Shown: positions 45,502 to 53,963, counted from the stretch's first letter. The stretch is 64,000 nt of DNA from APNM01 sp040361335 (GCF_040361335.1 NZ_APNM01000008.1:1-64000); one strand, 5' to 3'. Numbers and translations are program-made. Notes: a model not told the origin generated them from the sequence alone.

Positions 45502-46608
45502 TCATGCCGAGGCCCGGACGCCGGCCGGGGTTGCCGGGAAGGCGCCCGAGCTGCGGTTGGCGATACGGACCAGCGCCAGCATCAGCGGTACCTCCACGAG
45601 CACGCCGACCACCGTCGCCAATGCGGCTCCGGAATCGAGCCCGAACAAGGCGATGGCGGTGGCCACGGCAAGCTCGAAGAAGTTGCTGGCGCCGATCAGC
45701 GCCGCCGGCGCGGCGACACAATGCGGCAGCCGCCAGCGCCAGGCCCAGGCATAGGCCAGCGCGAAGACGAAGAACGTCTGGACGATCAACGGCACCGCGA
45801 TCAACGCGATATGCAGGGGATGGGCCAGGATCACGCCGCCCTGGAAGGCGAACAGCAGCACCAGGGTGCCGAGCAGTCCGAGCACGGGCAGCCGGCCGAC
45901 ACGGTCCAGGAAAACCTCCTCGAACCAGGCCCGCCCGCGGCGCCCGATGACGAACCGGCGGGTGGCGTAGCCCGCCACCAGCGGAATGAGGATATACAGT
46001 CCCACGGAGATCGCGAGCGTGTCCCAGGGCACCGGGATCGAGGACACGCCCAACAGCAGGATCACGATGGGCGCGAACGCGAACAGCATGATCAGGTCGT
46101 TGAGCGCCACCTGCACCAGGGTGTAACCCGCGTCGCCGCGCGTCAGGAAGCTCCACACGAACACCATCGCCGTGCAGGGCGCCGCACCCAGCAGGATCGC
46201 CCCCGCGACATATTGCGACGCCAGGTCCGCCGGTATCCACGGCGCGAACAGCACTTCCAGGAACAGCCAGGCGAACAGGAACATCGAGAACGGCTTGACC
46301 AGCCAATTCACCGTGGAGGTGACCGCCAGCCCGCGGGGCTCGCGCCGCACCCGGACGACGGCGGCGAAGTCCACCTTCACCATCATCGGGTAGATCATCA
46401 GCCAGATCAGCACCGCGACCGGCAGGTTGACGTGCGCGACCTCCCATTGCGCCAGGGTTCCCGGCACCGCCGGCAAGAGACGGCCCAGGACCACGCCCGC
46501 CACGATGCACAGGGCCACCCACAGGGTCAGGTAACGTTCGAAGAAATTCATGCCCTCCGAGGGGGGCATCGTCGCGTCCGCGTTATTCGCCGTGTCCGGC
46601 ATCGTCAT
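45502..46608 (-). CDS. acr3: Arsenite efflux transporter of the Acr3 family
   Basis: This 368-residue membrane protein has about ten TM helices and the Acr3 core GAILLGAAPCTAMVFVWS with the conserved Cys needed for arsenite transport, plus the VALNDLIMLFAFAPI block. It exports the arsenite that ArsC makes from arsenate. It is the last gene of the arsC-arsR-acr3 row, 15 bp after arsR. Its stop codon is inside a short hairpin (45483-45504) and 14 bp from the pstS Pho box. Confidence 0.94.
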   Translation of the reverse strand: MTMPDTANNADATMPPSEGMNFFERYLTLWVALCIVAGVVLGRLLPAVPGTLAQWEVAHVNLPVAVLIWLMIYPMMVKVDFAAVVRVRREPRGLAVTSTVNWLVKPFSMFLFAWLFLEVLFAPWIPADLASQYVAGAILLGAAPCTAMVFVWSFLTRGDAGYTLVQVALNDLIMLFAFAPIVILLLGVSSIPVPWDTLAISVGLYILIPLVAGYATRRFVIGRRGRAWFEEVFLDRVGRLPVLGLLGTLVLLFAFQGGVILAHPLHIALIAVPLIVQTFFVFALAYAWAWRWRLPHCVAAPAALIGASNFFELAVATAIALFGLDSGAALATVVGVLVEVPLMLALVRIANRSSGAFPATPAGVRASA

Positions 46609-46623
46609 CTCCGAATCGTCGCG

Positions 46624-46971
46624 CTAGCCGGCGCAGCGCATGGCGGGCCGGTCCGGCATGGCGCGCAGGCGCCGGCGGTCGTCGGCCAGGGACCCGGCCG
46701 CCCCCTGTTCCGCCGCGCGGATCATGGCGTGGACCCAGTCGGGCAGGTCGGGCGCCAATCGATAGTGGACCCACTGCCCGTCGCGCCGGTCCCGCACCAG
46801 CCCGCCGGCACGGAGTTGGGCGAGGTGGCGCGAAATCTTGGGCTGGACCACGTCCAGGGTCCAGGTCAGCTCGCACACGCAGAGCTCGCCTTCCGCGGCC
46901 AGCAACAGCAGGCTGCGCAACCGGGTTTCCTCGCCCAGGAGGCGGAAGACGTCGCTGACGTTCACGGACAT
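46624..46971 (-). CDS. arsR: ArsR-family arsenic-responsive repressor
   Basis: This 115-residue winged-helix repressor carries the metalloid-sensing ELCVCELT motif (two cysteines in the DNA-recognition region) and the QPKISRHLAQLRAGGLV recognition helix. Arsenite binding to the cysteines releases DNA. An A/T-rich inverted repeat 23 bp upstream is its likely operator. A further Cys near the C-terminus (MRCAG) could be a third ligand. Confidence 0.93.
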   Translation of the reverse strand: MSVNVSDVFRLLGEETRLRSLLLLAAEGELCVCELTWTLDVVQPKISRHLAQLRAGGLVRDRRDGQWVHYRLAPDLPDWVHAMIRAAEQGAAGSLADDRRRLRAMPDRPAMRCAG

Positions 46972-46994
46972 GATTCCGGCGGCGGATAAATATG

Positions 46995-47014
46995 CATATA
47001 CGAATATCCGTATA
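46995..47014. promoter_or_regulatory. ArsR operator between arsC and arsR
   Basis: A perfect inverted repeat ATATACG-(6)-CGTATAT lies 23 bp upstream of arsR in the only A/T-rich stretch of the region. TATGCATATTTAT just downstream on the minus strand can serve as the -10 region. The site lies downstream of arsC, so ArsR would control arsR and acr3 here but not arsC initiation. Confidence 0.75.
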
Positions 47015-47026
47015 TCTTAACCCGTG

Positions 47027-47536
47027 TCAATCGCGGTCGACACCCCGACGGCCGATCGCCTCGACCTCGCCCTGGAGACGCAGGCGGTCGAGCCTGTCCA
47101 GCGGCAGGTTCACGAACAGACGGAGACGCTGCTCCAATTCGCGATAGGCCGCGCGGAAGGCCTGCAGCCGCTGCCGTTCGTCGCCCTCGGCGGCCGCCGG
47201 ATCCGGCGTGCCCCAGTGGGCGGTCACGGGCTGGCCCGGCCAGACCGGACACGGCTCGCTGGCGGCCCGGTCGCAGACGGTGAAGACGAAATCCATGGGC
47301 GGTGCGTCCGCGCCCGCGAACTCGTCCCAGCTCTTGCTGCGCAGTCCCTCGGTGGCGATGCCGAGTTGCCGTAGCAACCGCAGGGTCATCGGATGGACGG
47401 CCTCCTTGGGGTAGCTGCCCGCGCTGTGGGCACGGAACCGCTCGCCGGCCATCCGGTTCAGGATCGCCTCGGCCATGATGCTGCGGGCGGAATTGCCCGT
47501 GCACAGGAACAGGACGTTGTAGATGCGTTCGCTCAT
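47027..47536 (-). CDS. arsC: Arsenate reductase, low-molecular-weight phosphatase type
   Basis: This 169-residue protein has the P-loop VLFLCTGNSARSIMAE of LMW-phosphatase-type arsenate reductases, and later FVFTVCDRAASEPCPVWPG with the redox cysteines. It reduces arsenate to arsenite, probably with thioredoxin or glutaredoxin. The ATG at 47536 matches the family start; the longer in-frame version adds 38 residues without similarity. Its stop is 12 bp before the ArsR operator. Two Pho-box-like sites lie upstream. Confidence 0.93.
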   Translation of the reverse strand: MSERIYNVLFLCTGNSARSIMAEAILNRMAGERFRAHSAGSYPKEAVHPMTLRLLRQLGIATEGLRSKSWDEFAGADAPPMDFVFTVCDRAASEPCPVWPGQPVTAHWGTPDPAAAEGDERQRLQAFRAAYRELEQRLRLFVNLPLDRLDRLRLQGEVEAIGRRGVDRD

Positions 47537-47598
47537 TGCGGCCCTCCCGGCCCGGGTTGCGGCTTGCTCACGGGGCGGAGACATTGCAACGCACCCGC

Positions 47599-47650
47599 AT
47601 GACGGCTCGATGACAAATGCGTGTCCCCGCGCGTGACAGCCGGATGACAT
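47599..47650 (-). promoter_or_regulatory. Two Pho-box-like sites upstream of arsC
   Basis: On the minus strand, ATGTCAT-CCGG-CTGTCAC (47633-47650) and TTGTCAT-CGAG-CCGTCAT (47599-47616) each show two PhoB-type half sites with the correct 11-bp repeat. The two boxes are 34 bp apart. The spacers are more GC-rich than the consensus, so these are weaker matches than the pstS site. They lie between the porin terminator and arsC, where the arsC promoter must be. Confidence 0.6.
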
Positions 47651-47670
47651 GATTGTTGCGCCTGGCTGAC

Positions 47671-47706
47671 GGAAAAAGGAAAGGCCCCGGCAGGCTTGCC
47701 GGGGCC
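47671..47706 (-). terminator. Intrinsic terminator after the phosphate porin
   Basis: On the minus strand a perfect 10-bp stem GGCCCCGGCA / TGCCGGGGCC is followed by TTTCCTTTTTCC. It starts 35 bp past the porin stop. It separates the porin transcript from arsC, so arsC needs its own promoter. Confidence 0.9.
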
Positions 47707-47741
47707 GGATACGAGAGCGACTTCCCGGCAGTCGAACCTCT

Positions 47742-48899
47742 TCAGAGGACCTGCTGGAACTGGATGTAGAGGGTGTCGGCGTCGTCGCCGTCCACGCCCT
47801 CGATATCCTGCCCGAACTCGTAGGTCACCTGGATCTTCGCGTTGTGCTTGTTCAGGAAGTAGTTGCCGCCCACCGAGATGCGGGTGTCGGTCTCGTCCCA
47901 GGCGTCGGCGTCGAGCGCGGAGTAGCCCAGCACCCCCTCGAAGCGGCTCGGGACGAGCATGTAGCCGCCCTTCACCATGTACGTCTCGAAATCGGCGTCG
48001 CCGTTCGCGTCCACCATGCCGGTGGGCGCGCCGAAGCTGGCCGAGTCGGCGTCCAGCTCCGCGGAGAAGCTCTGGTAGGCGGCATCCACGGACAGGTAGC
48101 CCGACCGGAAGGCGGCGTCGATGCCGGCGCCGGTGATGTCCTCGTACTGGTCTTCGACCTCGCCGCTGCCAGTCCCGAAATCGACGTCCTCGTCGTTGCT
48201 CCAGGTGAAGGCGTTGATGCCGATACCCAGTTTCATCTCCTCGCCGAACGCGCCCTGGGCCAGCTTGAAGTGGCCGAACGGGTTGAAGTCGACGCGGCCG
48301 GCGATCAGGTTGCCGAAGTACTCGGCGTCGGAACTCACCCGGCTCTCGAAGTCGACCTTGTTCAGACTGGAGTCGGGATCAATACCGGCCTGGTAGACGC
48401 CGACCTGGCCGATGAGAGTGTCATTCTTGGCGGTGTAGGAGATACCCATCTCCCGGTCCGGCACGCCGTAGTTGTGGTCGCCCACGAACTGGCGCTCCAC
48501 GAACTGCTGCCGCTTGGACGAGGTCAGGGCCTCGCGCGAGAACGGCACGTAGTGGTTGCCGACGGTGATGTGGCCTACCGAGAGGCCGCTGTAGCGGATA
48601 TAGGCGTCCTTGACCTCGGGATCGTCGGAGCTGTCGCCGAAATCCACCTGCCAGATGCCGTAGGTGTCCTTGGTGACGCTGCCCTCGACATAGAGCCGCA
48701 GGCGACGCAGGAAGAAATCATCCTCGCTGTCGCGCTGGTCCGGGTCGACGCGCATGTACTGCGCCTGCAGGCGACCGCCGATCTCGACGTACTTGTCGCC
48801 TTCCTCGTAGAGGGTGACGCCGGCCGCGGCCAGCATCGGCGCCGCCGCGGCGGCCGCGCCGACCAGGGCGCCGGAAACGTTCGCAAGAGTAAGCTTCAT
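47742..48899 (-). CDS. Phosphate-selective porin (OprP/OprO family)
   Basis: This 385-residue outer-membrane protein has a signal peptide (ANVSGALVGAAAAAAPMLAAAG). A 16-stranded OprP-type barrel follows: GGRLQAQYMRVD opening, FFLRRLRLYVEGS, and a final strand YIQFQQVL ending in a hydrophobic residue as outer-membrane proteins do. The family allows phosphate or polyphosphate to diffuse in; the exact selectivity is not visible. The start was set at 48899 because the signal peptide begins there. A Pho-box array and phoR lie upstream. Confidence 0.9.
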   Translation of the reverse strand: MKLTLANVSGALVGAAAAAAPMLAAAGVTLYEEGDKYVEIGGRLQAQYMRVDPDQRDSEDDFFLRRLRLYVEGSVTKDTYGIWQVDFGDSSDDPEVKDAYIRYSGLSVGHITVGNHYVPFSREALTSSKRQQFVERQFVGDHNYGVPDREMGISYTAKNDTLIGQVGVYQAGIDPDSSLNKVDFESRVSSDAEYFGNLIAGRVDFNPFGHFKLAQGAFGEEMKLGIGINAFTWSNDEDVDFGTGSGEVEDQYEDITGAGIDAAFRSGYLSVDAAYQSFSAELDADSASFGAPTGMVDANGDADFETYMVKGGYMLVPSRFEGVLGYSALDADAWDETDTRISVGGNYFLNKHNAKIQVTYEFGQDIEGVDGDDADTLYIQFQQVL

Positions 48900-48976
48900 G
48901 GGTGTCCACTCCCTTCTGTGTCGTCGGCTCGATGTTGTGAGCCGCGGCAAATGTATTCCCGCGGCATGACCACTTT

Positions 48977-49005
48977 GTAAAACTTTTGTGACCGTTTGGT
49001 GACAG
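48977..49005 (-). promoter_or_regulatory. Pho-box array upstream of the porin
   Basis: On the minus strand three PhoB half sites follow at 11-bp spacing: CTGTCAC (48999-49005), CGGTCAC (48988-48994) and GTTTTAC (48977-48983), with spacers CAAA and AAAA. The third is the weakest. The array is about 80 bp upstream of the porin start and lies in the gap after phoR. Confidence 0.85.
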
Positions 49006-49039
49006 CGCCGGGGTATCGACGCAGGGAGGGCGCGTGCGA

Positions 49040-50368
49040 TCAGGCCGCTTGCCGGGCCTGGGCGCGTTGGGCGGGGAAACGGCAGGTGAACGTGCTGCCG
49101 GTATTGGGCTCGCTGGCGATGTCCAGCTCCGCCTCGTGGTGCTCCAGGCAATGCTTGACGATGGCCAGGCCCAGGCCGGTGCCGCCGGAGCTGGCGTGGC
49201 GTCCGGCATCCACGCGGTAGAAGCGTTCGGTGAGCCGCGGGATGTGCTTGGCCTCGATGCCGATGCCGCTGTCGCTCACCTCGAAGTAGACGCCGTTGTC
49301 GTCCCGCCACCAGCGGACGTCGATGTCGCCCTCGGCCGGCGTGTACTGGGCGGCGTTGCCGATCAGGTTGGCGAACACGCTCTCGAGCTCGCCGCTGCGG
49401 CCGAACAGGCACAGCGACTCGTCGATGTCGGTGGCGAAATGCAGGTCCTTCTGGTCCGTGCGCTGGGCGTCCGCGACCAGGCGCCGGATCATGGCCGGCA
49501 CGTCCACCACCTCCTGGCGCTGCTGCAATCCTTCGGCCTCCACGCGGGCCAGTTTGAGCAGGTTTTCGATGATCCGGCCCATGCGGGCGGCCTGCTGGCC
49601 CATCTCGCCGATCGGCCCCTTCCAGCGGCGCAGGGCGCCGGTCTCGCCGATCTCCTCCTCCATCATCTCCAGGTAGCCGCGCAAGACGGTCAACGGCGTG
49701 CGCAGCTCGTGCGAGGCGTTGGCGACGAAATCGCGCCGGGTCGCCTCGAGCTGCTTCTGATGGGAGATGTCGCGGGCGATCAGCAGGCGCTGCTCGTTGC
49801 CGTAGGGGATGATCCGCAGCGACAGGATCACGTCGTCGCTGACGCTCGACGGCACCTCCACCTCGCTGCCCTCGGCCCCGTGCGTGGCCAGGTATTCGGC
49901 GAAACGCGGGTGGCGCACCAGGTTGACCACGCGCTGCCCCACGTCCTGGGCGCTGCGCAGGCCCAGCAGCGCGGCCGCCGCCTGGTTGAACCAGACGATC
50001 CGGCCCTGGCTGTCGATCACGACGGCCCCGTCCGGCAGCGCGGCGGTGGAGGCCTGGAATTCGCTGAGGATGTTCTTGAGCCGCTTCTTGCGCTTGCTGT
50101 TGCGCTGCTTGAGCCGGTAGAACTCGAGGAAGATCTCCTGCCAGATGCCCAGGCCCTCGGGCGGCATGCGCTGGTCCGAGCGCAGCCAGCGGTGGAGCTG
50201 GTAGGCGCTGGCGAGGTGCAGCGCCAGATAGAGCGACATCCCGATCAGCAGCGCGGCCAGGGCGTACCCGAGCAGCAGCCCGGTCAGCCCCCATAGCGCC
50301 AGCCATAACAACAGGGCGACGATCTCGCGCCGCCACGCGGTGCCGAGACCGACGCTGGGGATACTCAC
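49040..50368 (-). CDS. phoR: Phosphate regulon sensor kinase PhoR
   Basis: This 442-residue kinase has two N-terminal TM helices (about 13-55), a charged linker, and a PAS domain (about 90-190). The HisKA block NASHELRTPLTVLRGYL carries the phospho-accepting His, and an ATPase domain with NLIGNAAQYTP and GGTGLGLAIVKHCLEHH follows. It has no large periplasmic sensor, as expected for PhoR, which reads Pst/PhoU state. The start is the GTG at 50368, 19 bp after the phoB stop; longer frames run into phoB. Confidence 0.93.
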   Translation of the reverse strand: MSIPSVGLGTAWRREIVALLLWLALWGLTGLLLGYALAALLIGMSLYLALHLASAYQLHRWLRSDQRMPPEGLGIWQEIFLEFYRLKQRNSKRKKRLKNILSEFQASTAALPDGAVVIDSQGRIVWFNQAAAALLGLRSAQDVGQRVVNLVRHPRFAEYLATHGAEGSEVEVPSSVSDDVILSLRIIPYGNEQRLLIARDISHQKQLEATRRDFVANASHELRTPLTVLRGYLEMMEEEIGETGALRRWKGPIGEMGQQAARMGRIIENLLKLARVEAEGLQQRQEVVDVPAMIRRLVADAQRTDQKDLHFATDIDESLCLFGRSGELESVFANLIGNAAQYTPAEGDIDVRWWRDDNGVYFEVSDSGIGIEAKHIPRLTERFYRVDAGRHASSGGTGLGLAIVKHCLEHHEAELDIASEPNTGSTFTCRFPAQRAQARQAA

Positions 50369-50387
50369 AACGCGGCCGGCCGGGTCC

Positions 50388-51098
50388 TCACCCGGCCTTG
50401 GTCGAGAAGCGGTAGCCGCTGCCGCGCACGGTCTGGATGAACCGGTCGAAGCCGAACGGCGCCAGGGCCTTGCGCAGCCGCCGGATGTGCACGTCCACGG
50501 TGCGTTCCTCGACGAATACGTTCTGGCCCCAGACACGGTCGAGCATCTGCTCGCGCGAGTAGACCCGTTCCGGGTTGCTCATGAAGAAACGCAACAGGCG
50601 GAATTCGGTGGGACCCAGCCGGACCGGGTCCTCGCCGGCGGAGACGCGTTGGCTGGCGGCGTCCAGGCGCAGGCCCTCGACCTCGATGGTTTCGTCCTCG
50701 CCGCCCGGCAGCGTGCGTCGCAGCACGGCGCGTACCCGCGCCACCAGCTCCGAGGAGGAGAACGGCTTGACCACGTAATCGTCGCAGCCGAGGTTGAGGC
50801 CGCGGACGCGGTCGTCCTCCTCGACCCGGGCGGTGACCATGATGACGGGCATGTTGCGGGTGAGTTCGTCGCGGCGTACCTCGCGCGCGAACTCGGCGCC
50901 CGATACCCCGGGCAACATCCAGTCGAGCAGGATCAGGTCCGGCCGGTCCTCGGCAATCGCCAGCCGCGCGCCCTGGGCGTCCTCCGCCTCGCTGACGCGG
51001 AAATCGGCGCGCTCGAGCGCGAAACGGATCATGTCGCGGATCGGTGCCTCGTCCTCGACCACGAGAATGTGTTTGTGCTGCATGGTCTGCTGTTTCAT
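50388..51098 (-). CDS. phoB: Phosphate regulon response regulator PhoB
   Basis: This 236-residue OmpR-type regulator has a receiver domain with the acidic pair VVEDE, the phospho-accepting Asp in LILLDWMLP, and the VKPFSSSEL Lys. A winged-helix domain follows (RTVDVHIRRLRKAL recognition helix). It binds Pho boxes. The start is uncertain between ATG 51098, ATG 51083 and an upstream TTG; the receiver fold begins right after 51083. A Pho box upstream suggests autoregulation. Confidence 0.95.
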   Translation of the reverse strand: MKQQTMQHKHILVVEDEAPIRDMIRFALERADFRVSEAEDAQGARLAIAEDRPDLILLDWMLPGVSGAEFAREVRRDELTRNMPVIMVTARVEEDDRVRGLNLGCDDYVVKPFSSSELVARVRAVLRRTLPGGEDETIEVEGLRLDAASQRVSAGEDPVRLGPTEFRLLRFFMSNPERVYSREQMLDRVWGQNVFVEERTVDVHIRRLRKALAPFGFDRFIQTVRGSGYRFSTKAG

Positions 51099-51130
51099 GC
51101 CTGAACCCGCGCTCAAGCTAGCCAGGAAAG

Positions 51131-51148
51131 ATTACAGCAACGTGACAC
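51131..51148 (-). promoter_or_regulatory. Pho box upstream of phoB
   Basis: On the minus strand the sequence reads GTGTCAC-GTTG-CTGTAAT, two half sites with the 11-bp repeat. It lies 32 bp upstream of the chosen phoB start. CTAGCT about nine bases further may act as the -10 element. This fits autoinduction of phoBR. Confidence 0.8.
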
Positions 51149-51206
51149 CGGGTCGTATCACCCCCACGCAACCCATTGATCGCACTCCCTTTAGGATCGC
51201 GGCGAC

Positions 51207-53819
51207 TCAAGACTCCAGCGCCCGCTCCACGATTTCGCGCAGATCGCTGGACGGGCCGGCCTGCGCCAACCGTTCGAGTTGCGAGCGCATGCTCTCGCCC
51301 TGCGGCGCCGCGTAACGCCGCCAGGGCGCGAGCTGGGTGGCCAGGCGCGCGGCGATCTGCGGGTTGATCTGGTCCAGCTCCAGGATCCGGTCCGCGAACA
51401 GGCGGTGACCACCGCCGTCCGCGGCATGGAACCCCGGCAGGTTCGCCCGCGCGAAGGCACCCAGGACAGCCCGCACCCGGTTGGGATTCGACAGATCGAA
51501 GCGCGGATGCGACAGCAACGCCTGGATCCGGTCCGCGGTTCCCGGCAGGCGGCAGCCGGCCTGCAGCGAGAACCACTTGTCCAGCACCAGCGGATCGTCG
51601 CGCCAGCGCGCCTCGAAATCGTCGTAGGCCTCGGCCCGCTCGGGGCCGTCGGCATCGCGCAGGGCGTTGAGGGCGGCCATGGTCGCGGTCATGTTGTCGG
51701 CCGCGCGGTAGTGCGCCAACGCCTCGGCGCGAGCCTCGGGCGTATCCAGGGCGGCACGGTAGTCCAGGGCGAGCGCCGCCAGCCGCCGGCGTGCCACGGC
51801 CGCCGGTTCGAAGCGGTAGGGGCCGCTGTCGGCGCAGGCCGCCAGCAGCTCGCCCCACTCCGCGTACAACGCCTCGCCGAGGCGCCGCCGCAGGGCGTCG
51901 CGGGCGGCCACGACGGCGGCGACGTCGATCGGCTCGAACAGCTCGGCGAGCTGGGCCTCGCCCGGCAGGGACAACATCTCGGCCAGCAGCGCCCGGTCCT
52001 CGGGCGGGTGCCGCAACAGGTCCCGCACGACCCCGATCAGGGCATCGTCCGCGGGCGACGGCTCGCGCCCCTCGCGCCGCGCCGCCATGTCCGCGCGCAT
52101 GGCGTCCAGGAAAAGCCGCTGTGCCGCCTCCCAGCGCGCCACCGGATCGTCGTCGTGCGCCAGCAACGTCAGCAGCCGCTCGCGGCCGTCGTCGCAGTCC
52201 AGGCGAACCGGGGCCGAGAATCCCCGCAGGAGCGACGGCACCGGCGCGCGCTCTCGCCCCGGGAAGCGCCACGTCGCCTCGCTGTCGTGCAGTTCCAGCA
52301 GGCCGGCGTCCTCGATCGCGCCGGTCTCGGGGTCCACCAGCCCCAGGGCGACGGGCACGTGCAGCGGCGGCGCGCCCTCCGGCCCCGCCACGGAAGGCGG
52401 ATGCTGGCGCAGGGTCAGGCGGTACTCGCCGGTATCGGCGTCCCACTGGTCCTCGGCGCTGATCCGCGGGGTGCCCGGCTGCTCGTACCAGCGCCGGAAC
52501 TGGCCCAGATCGACGCCGGCGCTCTCCTCCAGCGCGACCACGAAATCCTCGATGGTCACGGCCCGGCCGTCGTGCTTGCGCAGGTAGTGGCGTACCGCCT
52601 CCACGAAGGCATCGCGGCCGAGGATGCGCGCCATCATGCGGATGATCTCGGCGCCCTTCTCGTAGATGGTGATGGTGTAGAAGTTGTTCATCTCCACGTA
52701 CGACTCGGGCCGCACGGGATGGGCGTTGGGCCCCGCGTCCTCCGGGAACTGGATCTCGCGCAGCAGCCGTACCTGCTCGATCCGGGTCACGCCGGGCGAG
52801 CCGTGGTCGGCCGCGAACTGCTGCTCGCGGAACACCGTCAGGCTCTCCTTGAGCGAGAGCTGGAACCAGTCGCGGCAGGTGACGCGGTTGCCAGTGTAGT
52901 TGTGGAAGTATTCGTGCGCCACCACGTCGCGGACGGTGGCGAAGTCGCGGTCGGTGGCGGTCTCGGGCGTGGCGAGGATGCAGGCCGTGTTGAAGATGTT
53001 CAGGCCCTTGTTCTCCATCGCACCCATGTTGAAGCTGCCGACGGCGACGATCATGTAGACGTCGAGGTCGTACTCCAGGCCGTAGACCCGCTCGTCCCAG
53101 GCCATGGCCTGCTTGAGCGACGCCAGGGCGTGACCACAGCGGTCCTCGTTGCCGTGCTCGGTATAGAGTTGCAGGGCCACGTCGCGGCCGGAGGCGGTAC
53201 GGAACGTATCGGTCACGCAGGCGAGGTCCCCGGCCACCGCCGCGAACAGGTAGCAGGGTTTGGCGAACGGGTCCTCGTACACGGCGTAATGCCGCCCCGC
53301 CCCGGCCTCGCCCGCCTCGACGCGATTGCCGTTGGCGAGCAGCACGGGATAACGATCGGCATCGGCCTCCAGGCGCACGCGGTAGCGCGCCATCACGTCC
53401 GGCCGGTCCGGGAAATAGGTGATCCGGGAAAAGCCGTTGGCCTCGCACTGGGTGCACAGGATCTCGCCCGAGCGGTACAGCCCCTCCAGGGCGGTGTTCG
53501 CCTCCGGCTCGATGCGGTTGCCCACGGTCAATTCGAAGGCCGCGGCCGGCGGCGCGCCGATCGTCAGCGAGCGGCCGTCGAGGCGGTAGTCGCCCTCCCC
53601 CAGCGCGCGTCCGTCCACGGCCAGGGAGGTCAGGGTCATCTCGCGCCCGTCCAGCACCAGCGGGCCGCCGTCGCCGTCGGGGTTGGGCCGCACCGACAGG
53701 CGCGACGATACATCCGTGTGGCCGTCACGGATGTCGATGTCGAGCTCGACCTCGTCGATCAGATAGGCCGGCGGCCGGTAATCCTTGCGGTATTTGCGCT
53801 GCGGCGCGTCGCCGGTCAT
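51207..53819 (-). CDS. pepN: Aminopeptidase N
   Basis: This 870-residue M1 zinc metallopeptidase has the substrate-binding GAMEN motif (NMGAMENKG), the zinc site VAHEYFHNYTGNR with the downstream Glu in LKESLTVF, and the C-terminal helical domain with AQRLFLDAM and similar repeats. Length matches E. coli PepN (870). It trims N-terminal residues from cytosolic peptides. It reads in the same direction as phoB, 90 bp upstream of the phoB Pho box region. Confidence 0.96.
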   Translation of the reverse strand: MTGDAPQRKYRKDYRPPAYLIDEVELDIDIRDGHTDVSSRLSVRPNPDGDGGPLVLDGREMTLTSLAVDGRALGEGDYRLDGRSLTIGAPPAAAFELTVGNRIEPEANTALEGLYRSGEILCTQCEANGFSRITYFPDRPDVMARYRVRLEADADRYPVLLANGNRVEAGEAGAGRHYAVYEDPFAKPCYLFAAVAGDLACVTDTFRTASGRDVALQLYTEHGNEDRCGHALASLKQAMAWDERVYGLEYDLDVYMIVAVGSFNMGAMENKGLNIFNTACILATPETATDRDFATVRDVVAHEYFHNYTGNRVTCRDWFQLSLKESLTVFREQQFAADHGSPGVTRIEQVRLLREIQFPEDAGPNAHPVRPESYVEMNNFYTITIYEKGAEIIRMMARILGRDAFVEAVRHYLRKHDGRAVTIEDFVVALEESAGVDLGQFRRWYEQPGTPRISAEDQWDADTGEYRLTLRQHPPSVAGPEGAPPLHVPVALGLVDPETGAIEDAGLLELHDSEATWRFPGRERAPVPSLLRGFSAPVRLDCDDGRERLLTLLAHDDDPVARWEAAQRLFLDAMRADMAARREGREPSPADDALIGVVRDLLRHPPEDRALLAEMLSLPGEAQLAELFEPIDVAAVVAARDALRRRLGEALYAEWGELLAACADSGPYRFEPAAVARRRLAALALDYRAALDTPEARAEALAHYRAADNMTATMAALNALRDADGPERAEAYDDFEARWRDDPLVLDKWFSLQAGCRLPGTADRIQALLSHPRFDLSNPNRVRAVLGAFARANLPGFHAADGGGHRLFADRILELDQINPQIAARLATQLAPWRRYAAPQGESMRSQLERLAQAGPSSDLREIVERALES

Positions 53820-53865
53820 ATAAGCGGCTCTCGATCCGATGTCGTGAATATATCCAAAAAAACAA

Positions 53866-53951
53866 CCACAGAGACACAGAGAACACAGAGCGGAAGATAT
53901 TCTTGTTATTACTTTTCTGTGTAGTTCTCTGTGTGCTCTGTGTCTCTGTGG
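53866..53951. repeat. Long-arm palindrome of CACAGAG words (copy 2)
   Basis: The left arm (53866-53890) and right arm (53927-53951) are 25 bases each and differ from perfect complementarity at one position. Each arm is three CACAGAG or CTCTGTG words at 8-9 base spacing, almost identical to copy 1 at 34.4 kb. The 36-nt A/T-rich centre is unrelated to that of copy 1. It fills the gap between the KAS III-like gene and pepN. Confidence 0.9.
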
Positions 53952-53963
53952 TTCATGGCTTTA

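Noticed and set aside
45483..45504. Terminator after acr3
   Set aside because: There is an 8-bp stem (TGACAGCC/GGCTGTCA), but no T tract follows and one arm is part of the pstS Pho box, so termination is not supported.
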